Shown in pieces: positions 18,084-25,706 of a stretch of DNA of 43,814 nucleotides (positions are counted from its first letter, which is position 1; the number at the start of each line of letters is the position of its first letter). The notes below the pieces were generated by a model. That model searched no databases. It was not told the DNA's origin and was given only the letters and a program-made list of their open reading frames with translations. The stretch covers positions 1-43,814 of the forward strand of contig PBDC01000018.1 of the NCBI GenBank assembly GCA_002717185.1, given 5' to 3'. Position numbers and translations under genes: made by a program. The stretch is from Rhodospirillaceae bacterium. Lineage in GTDB: Bacteria > Pseudomonadota > Alphaproteobacteria > UBA8366 > GCA-2717185.

Positions 18084-18896
18084 ATGACACTTTCGGTCAA
18101 AAAACTGCATTCCTCGCTCGGAGCTGAGGTGTCCGGGATTGACCTTCATGCTTCGGTGGACGATGCGACTAAGGCGGCCCTTAGTTCTTTGATGGCCGAG
18201 CATCTCGTGCTTGTTCTGCGCGACCAGTTTTTCACGCCGTCTCAATATCTCGCTGTCGCGGATGCTTTCGGCACCTTAATGCGCCAGCACTATTCGCAGC
18301 ACAATATGGCGGATTATCCGGACATCGGCATTATTTTGCACAGGGACGGACAAAAACCGGCGTCGATGTGGCACACCGACCACACTAACCGGGAGCGACC
18401 ACCCAAGGCGACACTGCTTTACGGGCTGACCGTTCCTAAGGAAGGGGGCGAGACCAGTATAGCTAGTATGCGCGCCGCTTATGCCAGTCTGTCGGCGGAG
18501 GAGCAGCGCTATCTAGATACTCTGACGACCCTCAACAGTATTGACGCACACCGAACCGACGTGCTGGCGGAAGACCGTGAAAAATATGGCAAACCCGTCG
18601 TCCACCCGCTTATCCGCACCCATCCGGAGCATGGTTCAAAGGCGATCTATTTCCATATCACAAAGGCGCTAAAGATCGAGGGTATGACCAGAGACGAAAG
18701 TCAGGCGCTGATGCAGGATCTGCTCGAACGGACTATCACGCCCGAAAATACCTATACGCACTGTTGGCGAAAGGGCGATCTGATGATCATGGACAACCGT
18801 GCCACTATGCATCGTGCCCATGGTGATTACGACCGTAGCCAGGACCGCGAGCTTTGGCGCCTGATCGTTCAGGGTGACCGGCCATATCAGCAGTGA
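18084..18896 (+). CDS. TauD/TfdA-family Fe(II)/2-oxoglutarate dioxygenase
   Basis: 270 aa. The family hydroxylates its substrate with O2 and 2-oxoglutarate, often releasing sulfite, phenol or amine. The facial triad is visible: HxD in MWHTDHT (His97, Asp99) and the distal His in NRATMHRAHGDYD (His243). The 2-oxoglutarate-binding Arg lies in RELWRLIVQGD. The N-terminal strand VSGIDLHASVDD and LVLVLRDQFFTP are typical of TauD/TfdA. The substrate (taurine, 2,4-D-like ether, other sulfonate or amine) cannot be told from sequence. AGGAT precedes the ATG. The stop overlaps a possible GTG start of purC. Confidence 0.88.
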   Translation: MTLSVKKLHSSLGAEVSGIDLHASVDDATKAALSSLMAEHLVLVLRDQFFTPSQYLAVADAFGTLMRQHYSQHNMADYPDIGIILHRDGQKPASMWHTDHTNRERPPKATLLYGLTVPKEGGETSIASMRAAYASLSAEEQRYLDTLTTLNSIDAHRTDVLAEDREKYGKPVVHPLIRTHPEHGSKAIYFHITKALKIEGMTRDESQALMQDLLERTITPENTYTHCWRKGDLMIMDNRATMHRAHGDYDRSQDRELWRLIVQGDRPYQQ

Positions 18897-18901
18897 ACGC
18901 T

Positions 18902-19873
18902 ATGAACGAGAGCCTCGAGCCCTGCCTGACCGATGCTGAATTTGTCGAATTGCCTAATTTCCAGCGGGGTAAGGTAAGAGATTCCTATGACCTGTCAGAC
19001 GGGTGTCGCATCATGGTTGCCACGGACCGGCAAAGTGCCTTCGACTACGTGCTGGCCGCTGTGCCCTATAAGGGGCAGGTGCTGAACCAGACGGCACGCT
19101 TTTGGTTCGAACGAACTGAAGACCTATGTCCGAACCATGTCATCAGTTACCCGGACCCGAATGTGACTGTCGGCAAACGACTGACAATGCTGCCGGTGGA
19201 AATAGTGGTACGCGCCTACATGACCGGCTCGACTAGTACTAGCATCTGGCCAATTTACGAGCGCGGTGAGCGCGTGATGTACGGCCACCGGCTCCCGGAC
19301 GGGCTGGTGAAGAATCAAAAATTGCCATGGACCATCATTACGCCGACCACAAAAGGCGCGCAGGGCGACCATGACGAACCGACCACGGCGGAAGATCTCG
19401 TCGCGACTGGGATACTCAGCCAGACGCAATGGGACCGGCTGGTTGAGGTGAGCCTCGCCCTATTTGCGCGCGGCCAGGCGATCGCCGCCGAAAACGGTTT
19501 GATCCTGGTCGATACCAAATACGAGTTCGGCCTCGACGATGCTGGCACGATCACCCTCGCCGATGAGGTTCATACGCCGGATTCCAGCCGTTACTGGCTC
19601 GCCGAAAGCTACGAAGCGCGGCTGGCCATGGGCCAAGAGCCAGAGAATTTAGACAAGGAGTTCCTGCGCCTGTGGATCGCTCAACGCTGTGACCCCTACA
19701 AGGACCCCATCCCCGATATTCCACTGGATACGTTACGCGAGTTCAGTGGTAAGTACATACGGCTGTACGAACAGGTGACCGGCCAAACCTTCGAAAAGCC
19801 GCCCCCGGACCAGACGGTCCGCGACCGGGTACGGGCGAATTTGGTGGCGGCTTTCCCGGACTACTTCGCATAA
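18902..19873 (+). CDS. purC: SAICAR synthetase, long form
   Basis: 323 aa. It joins CAIR and aspartate with ATP hydrolysis in purine synthesis. Family motifs are clear: FQRGKVRDSYDL, ATDRQSAFDYVLAAVPYKGQVLNQ, PVEIVVRAYMTGSTSTSIW, the aspartate/ATP segment GAQGDHDEP, ILVDTKYEFGLD, LADEVHTPDSSRYW and the C-terminal DKEFLRLW. It is about 80 residues longer than the E. coli enzyme and resembles the longer, yeast-like class. ATG 18902 is used; GTG 18893 in the same frame overlaps the dioxygenase stop and is an alternative. Most alphaproteobacteria have a short purC near purS/Q/L, so this could be a second copy. Confidence 0.9.
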   Translation: MNESLEPCLTDAEFVELPNFQRGKVRDSYDLSDGCRIMVATDRQSAFDYVLAAVPYKGQVLNQTARFWFERTEDLCPNHVISYPDPNVTVGKRLTMLPVEIVVRAYMTGSTSTSIWPIYERGERVMYGHRLPDGLVKNQKLPWTIITPTTKGAQGDHDEPTTAEDLVATGILSQTQWDRLVEVSLALFARGQAIAAENGLILVDTKYEFGLDDAGTITLADEVHTPDSSRYWLAESYEARLAMGQEPENLDKEFLRLWIAQRCDPYKDPIPDIPLDTLREFSGKYIRLYEQVTGQTFEKPPPDQTVRDRVRANLVAAFPDYFA

Positions 19874-20431
19874 CCAGCCTGTCAATTCCAGGGTAAAACA
19901 CGTGGGTTGCCAGTAGTTTTTCCAATTGGCCTGAAAGTTAATTAACCATTAAAATACAACAATATAGACTGTTTAAGGCGGGCTGAAATACCATCATAAA
20001 TGGCCGCTGGTATTACGAAGATGCTTCGACGACTTTCCGGTTTTAGAGCGTTTTCTTCATCGTGCTCATCGTCAACTCGGTAATGTTTGGCGTCGAGATG
20101 CTCGCCAGACCGCGGTGAAATGGCCTAGCCACGTAGCCACAACAAGGCAATCAGCACGTCACCGTGGTGACCGGCTGGCACTCTAACCAACTGAGCCAAC
20201 CCCGGTTTACTGTGCGTTCTCCCACTTGCTAAGCGACTGAAAGAGAACTCCTTCGGACGCTCAAAAAGAGCCTGAATTACTCTTGCCGGGCGCCATTACG
20301 TTTAGATCTCCTGACCGTCAGGCCATGGCTCATGCGCGCCATTGAACTTCCTCTATAGGCCTTTGCGCGTGGCAAACAAATAATAGTTTCCCTAACTTTT
20401 TGCGACCCTTATGAAAGTGAACCGATGCCGG
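19874..20431. other. Intergenic region, no gene; holds a tRNA fragment
   Basis: This 558-bp gap lies between convergent purC and the E1 gene. No open frame is convincing. The only clear content is a 39-nt tRNA-like remnant (20165-20203), annotated separately. No intrinsic terminator with a U-tract was seen on either strand. Confidence 0.5.
20165..20203 (-). pseudogene. Truncated tRNA 5' half, tRNA-Asp(GTC)-like
   Basis: Read on the minus strand from 20203, the segment begins GGGGTTG. It continues with the D-arm GCTCAGTTGGTTAGAGT, a near-perfect bacterial tRNA D stem and loop. It ends with CCAGC and GTCAC, matching the 5' anticodon strand, the GTC anticodon and following bases of tRNA-Asp. 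Positions 8-9 are missing, and the 3' anticodon strand, variable loop, T-arm and CCA are absent, so it cannot be a working tRNA. Confidence 0.65.
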
Positions 20432-22828
20432 CTATCCCAGCCGCGTAAGGCAAGCCGAGGCAGCGGCATCGAAGATCGCGTCAGTGTCGATGCCCACTGC
20501 TTGATAGAGGTCCTCAATATCGCCGGACTGGCCGAATTGGTCGACGCCTAGCGCCGTCACTTTCTGTGTGCCCACTGCTCCGAGCCAACTTAGCGCCGAT
20601 GGGTGACCATCCATTACCGTGATTAGCACAGCGTCTGGTGCCAGCTGGTCGAGCATGGTCTCGATTTGCGCGCGTGCGGTGCGTTCACCCGACCGGCGCC
20701 GTCGCTTCGCGTCCAGCCAGTCGGCGTGCAGTCGGTCCGGCGAGGTTACGGCTAGCAAACCGGCCCCCGGTATGTCGTCTAGTATCGCTTCGTGCGCCGT
20801 TATCGCCTCCGGCGCAACGACACCAGCATAGACAATGGCAAGCTCTGCTCCTGCTGCGGGCGCGTCTAGCCAGTAGGCGCCGGTGGTGATCGACCTTCGG
20901 TCCTCCGATGACAATGTCCGTTCGGGCTGCGCAATAGTCCGGGTCGACAGGCGCAGATAGACCGAGCCGCCGACATCCGCTTGCATATGCTGGAAGCCCC
21001 ATCGCATGATCACCGCTAGCTCGTCCGCATAGGCTGGTTCGAAATAGGCGAGGCCCGGTATCGACATCCCTACCAGCGGCGTGTTCACTGATTGATGTGC
21101 ACCGCCTTCCGGCGCCAGTGTCACACCGGCAGGCGTCCCGGCTACCATGAAGCGAGCATCTTGATAGCAGGCGTAACTTAGCGCATCGAGCCCGCGATTA
21201 ACGAACGGGTCGTACAAAGTGCCGACCGGCAGCAGCCGCGCGCCAAATAGTGGCTCCGCCAAGCCCAACGCCGCCAGCATCAGGAATAGGTTGTTTTCCG
21301 CAATACCGAGTTCGAAATGCTGGCCTGACTGCGAGCGCACCCATTTTTGGATCGAGGCAACGTTCTCCTCGCGGAACACGTCCGGCCGTTCATGACGGTT
21401 GAACAGCCCGCGCTGATTTACCCAGGCGCCAAGATTGGTCGACACCGTAACGTCCGGTGAGGTAGTGGCGATCGTCGTTGCTAGCGCACTGTTGCCGCGA
21501 CCGAGTTCATGTAGAATCTGCCCAAACGCCGCCTGGGTCGATGCTTTGTCTGCCGCCGGCAGGGTCAAGTCGGGAACCAGTACGGACGGTGCCGTGTGAC
21601 GGCGGCGTTTCTCGCCGACGAAAGGCACACTATCGAGAAAGATTTGCAGCCTGTCGCGGTCTATTTCCAGCCCGGCGAAGCGATCCCACTCCTCGCCTTC
21701 CGAGATCCCCATTGTCTGCTGGAACCCGTCCATCTGCTCTGGGTTCATCATGCCCGCATGATTGTCCTTGTGGCCGGCGAGTGGCGTGCCGTGTCCCTTA
21801 ATCGTGTATGCGACGAAGCAGTGGGGTGTGTCGCTGTCCTGTGCATTGGCCGCGTGCATGGCTTCGAGAATAGACGTCATGTCGTGTCCGGCCAAGTTGG
21901 TCATCAGCGCATGCAGCGTCTCATCATCGTGGCTGTCTAGGAATGTCTTGAGCCCTGCCGTGCCCGATAGGTCCGATGTGAGACGCTCACGCCAGGAGTC
22001 GGATCCTTTGAAGGTGAGCGCGGAATAAAGGTCGTTCGGGCATTCGTCTATCCAATCGAGCACCGCCTCACCGGCCGGCCCGTGCCGCGCTTCCTCAAGT
22101 TTTTTGCCATATTTCAGGGTAACCACATTCCAATCGACCGTACCGAAGAAGCTTTGAATCTTCTGAAACAGCATGTGGTTGATCACACCGTCAAGGCTCT
22201 GGCGGTTGTAGTCGATGATCCACCAGAGATTGCCAACATCGTATTTCCAGCCCTCGAGTAGCGCCTCGAAAACGTTTCCTTCATCAAGTTCCGCATCGCC
22301 CATGAGCGCCACCATACGACCGGTCTTCACGCCGTCGCCCAGATGGCCGTTCAGTCGTGCGTAATCTTGGACGAGGGCGGCGAATAGGGTTTCTGCGACG
22401 CCAAGTCCGACCGAGCCGGTGGAGAAGTCTACGTCATCGCCATCCTTGGTGCGCGAAGGGTAAGCCTGCGCGCCGCCTAGCATACGGAAGTCCTTCAGCA
22501 TGCGCAGGTCCTGCCTGCCAAGCAGATACATCAATGCGTGATAAACTGGGCTCGCATGCGGCTTGACCGCGATGCGGTCTTCGGGCTGCAGAACATTCAT
22601 GTAAAGCGCGGTGAGCAATGTCGTTGACGACGCGCAAGATGCTTGGTGCCCACCAACCTTAAGCCCGTCCCGGCTCGGCCGGATGTAGTTAGCATTGTGC
22701 ACCATCCAGGATGACAGCCACAGCGCCTTTTTTTCCATCGCGTCCAGGCAGGCCAGTTGCTCCGGCGTGATTGTGGTGGGGAGACTTGTCTCAACAAGGC
22801 TGAGGCTAGTCTTTCTAGGTTGCGGCAT
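20432..22828 (-). CDS. Homodimeric 2-oxoacid dehydrogenase E1 (AceE/MdeB-like)
   Basis: 798 aa. AceE-type E1 uses thiamine diphosphate to decarboxylate a 2-oxoacid and acylate an E2 lipoyl domain. The ThDP motif starts GDAELDEGN (about 177) and ends DYN (about 206-208). Transketolase-like features include GGHQAS, HASPVYHALMYLLGR and the C-terminal half with FELGIAENN and APEGGAHQS. It is shorter than E. coli AceE (887 aa). No E2 or E3 gene is adjacent. It is divergent from an Lrp-family regulator, as in the Pseudomonas putida mdeR-mdeB arrangement, where MdeB acts on 2-oxobutyrate from methionine breakdown. That role is an inference; a methionine gamma-lyase gene is not in the window. ATG 22828 follows AGGGA at good spacing. 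Confidence 0.8.
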   Translation of the reverse strand: MPQPRKTSLSLVETSLPTTITPEQLACLDAMEKKALWLSSWMVHNANYIRPSRDGLKVGGHQASCASSTTLLTALYMNVLQPEDRIAVKPHASPVYHALMYLLGRQDLRMLKDFRMLGGAQAYPSRTKDGDDVDFSTGSVGLGVAETLFAALVQDYARLNGHLGDGVKTGRMVALMGDAELDEGNVFEALLEGWKYDVGNLWWIIDYNRQSLDGVINHMLFQKIQSFFGTVDWNVVTLKYGKKLEEARHGPAGEAVLDWIDECPNDLYSALTFKGSDSWRERLTSDLSGTAGLKTFLDSHDDETLHALMTNLAGHDMTSILEAMHAANAQDSDTPHCFVAYTIKGHGTPLAGHKDNHAGMMNPEQMDGFQQTMGISEGEEWDRFAGLEIDRDRLQIFLDSVPFVGEKRRRHTAPSVLVPDLTLPAADKASTQAAFGQILHELGRGNSALATTIATTSPDVTVSTNLGAWVNQRGLFNRHERPDVFREENVASIQKWVRSQSGQHFELGIAENNLFLMLAALGLAEPLFGARLLPVGTLYDPFVNRGLDALSYACYQDARFMVAGTPAGVTLAPEGGAHQSVNTPLVGMSIPGLAYFEPAYADELAVIMRWGFQHMQADVGGSVYLRLSTRTIAQPERTLSSEDRRSITTGAYWLDAPAAGAELAIVYAGVVAPEAITAHEAILDDIPGAGLLAVTSPDRLHADWLDAKRRRRSGERTARAQIETMLDQLAPDAVLITVMDGHPSALSWLGAVGTQKVTALGVDQFGQSGDIEDLYQAVGIDTDAIFDAAASACLTRLG

Positions 22829-22960
22829 GTCGTATTTCCCTGAGGACATAAATTTCGAAGAAATTATATCCTCGATTCTGCCGATGATCTTACCTATCTT
22901 TGCGTTGTTCCGACCAATTTTTGCAATTTTCTTCTTTTATATTAAAAAATAGGAAATTTT
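22829..22960. promoter_or_regulatory. Divergent promoter region of E1 gene and Lrp regulator
   Basis: This 132-bp region is much more AT-rich than its flanks, with runs such as TTTTATATTAAAAAA near 22935-22949. Lrp/AsnC proteins favour AT-rich, bendable sites and often control the divergent gene, so this is the likely operator. No exact binding site is assigned. Confidence 0.5.
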
Positions 22961-23449
22961 ATGCCTCATAAGGCCTTGGATGAGATAGATCGGCGTATTC
23001 TGACCGTCTTGCAGGACAATGCCCGCGTGGCCAATGTCGATCTCGCCCGGCAGGTCGGCGTCTCGGCTTCGCCCTGCTGGCGGCGTGTGCGTGAGATGGA
23101 AGATTCGGGGGTCATTTCTCGCTATGTGACCCTAGTTGATCCGGCCGCACTCGGGCTACAGGTCAGTATCTTTGTCCAGGTTACCCTAGAGAAGCAGATC
23201 GAAGCGGCGTTGGAACAGTTCGAGCGTGCCATTCTTGCGCGTCCCGAAGTGATGGAGTGTTATTTGATGACCGGCGATGCTGACTATCACTTGCGGGTGC
23301 TGGTCGAAGATCTCTTGGCCTATGAACGCTTCCTCATGGACCATCTGACTCGAGTGCCGGGGATCGCCAATATCCGTTCCAGCTTCGCGCTGAAACAGGT
23401 AAAATACACCACTGCCCTGCCGCTCGAATCGTCAGCCGCGCTCAGTTGA
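22961..23449 (+). CDS. Lrp/AsnC-family transcriptional regulator (MdeR-like)
   Basis: 162 aa. The N-terminal HTH (about 5-55) carries [28 protein letters not shown], the recognition helix [13 protein letters not shown] and [13 protein letters not shown]. The C-terminal RAM domain (about 70-145) has [31 protein letters not shown] and [14 protein letters not shown]. The SPCWRR recognition helix is typical of the branch that controls amino-acid catabolism locally. It is divergent from the E1 gene across an AT-rich gap, so it probably activates or represses that gene in response to an amino acid. AGGA precedes ATG six bases upstream. Confidence 0.9.
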   Translation: MPHKALDEIDRRILTVLQDNARVANVDLARQVGVSASPCWRRVREMEDSGVISRYVTLVDPAALGLQVSIFVQVTLEKQIEAALEQFERAILARPEVMECYLMTGDADYHLRVLVEDLLAYERFLMDHLTRVPGIANIRSSFALKQVKYTTALPLESSAALS

Positions 23450-23538
23450 TTTTAAGCAAAATACAGAAAACCGTTGTTTTCACGCCGCTGATGACCCATT
23501 TTCTGCCCACCAATCGTGCCAATAGAAAAGGATGATCC

Positions 23539-23757
23539 GTGGCAAAAGAAGAACTTATGGAATTCGACGGCGTTGTAACGGAGGTGCTGCCCAACGCAAT
23601 GTTCCGCGTAAAACTCGAAAACGATCACGAAGTTCTGGCGCATACTGCTGGGAAAATGCGCCGTTTCCGTATTCGCGTCCTCGCCGGTGATAAGGTCACC
23701 GTCGAGATGACCCCCTACGACCTCTCGAAAGGTCGGATTACTTATCGCTTTAAATAA
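23539..23757 (+). CDS. infA: Translation initiation factor IF-1
   Basis: 72 aa, the exact family length. IF-1 occupies the ribosomal A site during initiation. The OB-fold sequence is nearly canonical: [62 protein letters not shown]. The start is GTG 23539 with AAGGA about eight bases upstream; MAKEELME is the usual N-terminus. It stands alone and converges on dusA with 16 bp between the stops. Confidence 0.97.
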   Translation: MAKEELMEFDGVVTEVLPNAMFRVKLENDHEVLAHTAGKMRRFRIRVLAGDKVTVEMTPYDLSKGRITYRFK

Positions 23758-23773
23758 TCGCTGCCGCGCACCT

Positions 23774-24781
23774 TCAAATAGCTTCCGCGCGATCAATAGG
23801 TTCGTCCGATTCAACGAGTCCCAGCGCCGCTTCGATTACGCTGGTATCCGCACCGGATCGGTAAGCATTTTCGCTCAGATAGCGCCGCCATCGCCGAGCA
23901 CCATGACAACCGTTGAAAAGTCCAAGGATATGGCGCGTCATGGCGTGAAGGGGCACACCGATCGACAATTGCCTCTTCACATAGGGCAGGTAGTTCAAAA
24001 CCGCTTCGTGCCGGGACATTATTGGGCAAGCCTCACCGAAGAAGCTGTGGTCGACACCGGACAGCATCCATGGGTCGCGATAAGCGGCACGTCCGATCAT
24101 CACGCCATCAACCTTTGCCATGTGCGTGGCTGCCATAACAAGAGACAGGACACCGCCATTTAAGATGATCGTCAGGTCTGGAAACTCCTGCTTCAATCGG
24201 TAGACGTATTCGTAATGCAGCGGCGGGATTTCTCGGTTCTGCTTCGGGCTTAGGCCACTAAGCACCGCCTTGCGTGCGTGAACGATGAAGGTATTGCAGC
24301 CGCTGTCCGCGACGTGCGTCACGAAGCTCGATAGGTCTTCGTATGAATCCCGGCCGTCGATACCGATGCGCGACTTTACGGTGACCGGCTTCGCCGTGAC
24401 GGCGCGCATCGCTTTGACGCAATCGCGAACCAATGCAGGCTCAGCCATAAGACAGGCGCCGAACCGCGCGGCCTGAACCCGATCGCTTGGACAGCCGATA
24501 TTGAGATTTATCTCGTCATAGCCCCACGAGTCGGTCATCGCTGTGCACTCGGCTAAGGCGCCGGGGTCACAGCCGCCCAACTGCACGGCGACTGGGTGCT
24601 CCGCTGCATCGAAGCGTAGGTGTCGTGCGGCATCGCCATACAGGAGGGCGCCCGTGGTTATCATTTCCGTATAAAGCATGGTTCGGCAGCTTAGAAGGCG
24701 CAGGAAGTAGCGCTCATGCCGGTCCGTCCATTCCATCATTGGTGCTACGGATATGGTGCGGTCGAGAGCATCTGCCGTCAA
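23774..24781 (-). CDS. dusA: tRNA-dihydrouridine synthase A
   Basis: 335 aa. It reduces U20/U20a in the tRNA D-loop with FMN and NADPH. The DusA-specific opening ISVAPMMEWTDRHERYF (E. coli: MMDWTDRH) is present. LNIGCPSDRVQAARFGACLM contains the catalytic Cys. KPVTVKSRIGID, FIVHARKAVLSGLSPKQNR (a DusA hallmark), LNGGV and GVMIGRAAYRDPW line the FMN barrel. The C-terminal helical domain has MTRHILGLFNGCHGARRWRRYLSE. The start is inferred as TTG 24781, because no ATG lies upstream of the conserved region and AGGA sits about nine bases ahead. That TTG overlaps the TGA of the broken OhrR-like gene. Confidence 0.94.
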   Translation of the reverse strand: MTADALDRTISVAPMMEWTDRHERYFLRLLSCRTMLYTEMITTGALLYGDAARHLRFDAAEHPVAVQLGGCDPGALAECTAMTDSWGYDEINLNIGCPSDRVQAARFGACLMAEPALVRDCVKAMRAVTAKPVTVKSRIGIDGRDSYEDLSSFVTHVADSGCNTFIVHARKAVLSGLSPKQNREIPPLHYEYVYRLKQEFPDLTIILNGGVLSLVMAATHMAKVDGVMIGRAAYRDPWMLSGVDHSFFGEACPIMSRHEAVLNYLPYVKRQLSIGVPLHAMTRHILGLFNGCHGARRWRRYLSENAYRSGADTSVIEAALGLVESDEPIDRAEAI

Positions 24782-25130
24782 TTTTCAGATCCTGCCTTGA
24801 TGATGTTGTCGCATAGGGTTTCAATAGATTTGACAAGTGAGTTAAACGGCTCAAGGTCATAACCTGTCGCTTCAATGGCGCATTTAGTTATTTCCGGCAC
24901 ATGTTCTCCAAGGCTAAACCCGCTCTTCGTCAGTGTTACGAACACCTGCTGCTCGTCCCCCGGCCCTTGTTCCCTGTTGATGTAACCGAGACCTGCTAGT
25001 TATTTCAATACCGGCATCATCGCGCTGAGTTAAAGCCGAAGCCTCTCGAAAATGTTGCCGATGCCAAAACCGGTCCTGCTCCCTCAGCACGATGTATTGT
25101 GGTTAGACAAGGTTTAGGGTCTTAAGAGAT
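24778..25130 (-). pseudogene. Broken MarR/OhrR-like regulator
   Basis: The minus strand encodes a recognisable OhrR-type winged helix with several lesions. PQYIVLREQD (the LTYxQYLVL helix) follows an in-frame TAA. A one-base shift then leads to GIGNIFERLRL, and TAA codons fall at 25032-25030 and 25002-25000, where family members read LDSGTLTPLLKRLE. After them the frame is intact: LAGLGYINREQGPGDEQQVFVTLTK and onward to TGA at 24780-24778. OhrR proteins sense organic peroxides through an N-terminal Cys, and that part is lost. At least four lesions make a working product very unlikely. Confidence 0.75.
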
Positions 25131-25668
25131 GCCATATAGGTCAGATTGTAAGCGCCTTCGGCGAAATAAATAGTACAAAGATGAACTCCTCGCACTTAGG
25201 GAAAGGATTGTTGGCATAGAGCATCTAATTCTCGTTGTCTGGTAATTGAACGGGCACCCACCGTTATTTCGCGGACGATAAAAATTAAAGAGGAAGCCCC
25301 TTCTCCTAGTTGCCAATCTTAATCGCGAATTCGCGAGAAGAGGGTTTTGAATTGGCGATAAAGCGGCGGTGGATGTCTGTGACGAAAACATAATCCGCTG
25401 ATGCCAATATAAATAGAATGTGCCCTGACTGCGGCAATAATGGCGAAAGCCTAATAACAGCTTCATGATCCGTGGTGCCAAATTTCAAACGGTCACTCGC
25501 CCGAATGTTAAATGGTGGGACTAGACTTGATGCGACGACACAGTCAATCGCTACGGTGCATCGGAGCTGATCGCTGAAGCGGAACCACCAGCACGTTCCG
25601 CATCGTCAGCTGCTATATCAGGTCAGTACGGTAAAATAGCATGGCTTAATTTCAGGAATATAAGTGTG
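25131..25668. other. Intergenic, no intact gene; possible decayed coding
   Basis: This 538-bp gap lies between the broken OhrR-like gene and the OsmC-like gene. A minus-strand frame at 25306-25488 reads MKFGTTDHEAVIRLSPLL and onward, with a protein-like feel faintly like the effector domain of LysR regulators. It has no support beyond that. The right part carries the promoter of the OsmC-aconitase X cassette. Confidence 0.4.
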
Positions 25669-25690
25669 TCGGCTACCGTAGGGTAGCCGA
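25669..25690. promoter_or_regulatory. Perfect 9-bp palindrome just before the OsmC-aconitase X cassette
   Basis: TCGGCTACC (25669-25677) and GGTAGCCGA (25682-25690) are exact reverse complements around GTAG. The element ends 16 bp before the ATG, immediately ahead of the AGGGA ribosome-binding site. No U-tract follows, so it is not a standard terminator. An operator or a leader hairpin that masks the ribosome-binding site are the options. Confidence 0.6.
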
Positions 25691-25706
25691 TAAAAAGGGA
25701 TGCCCA

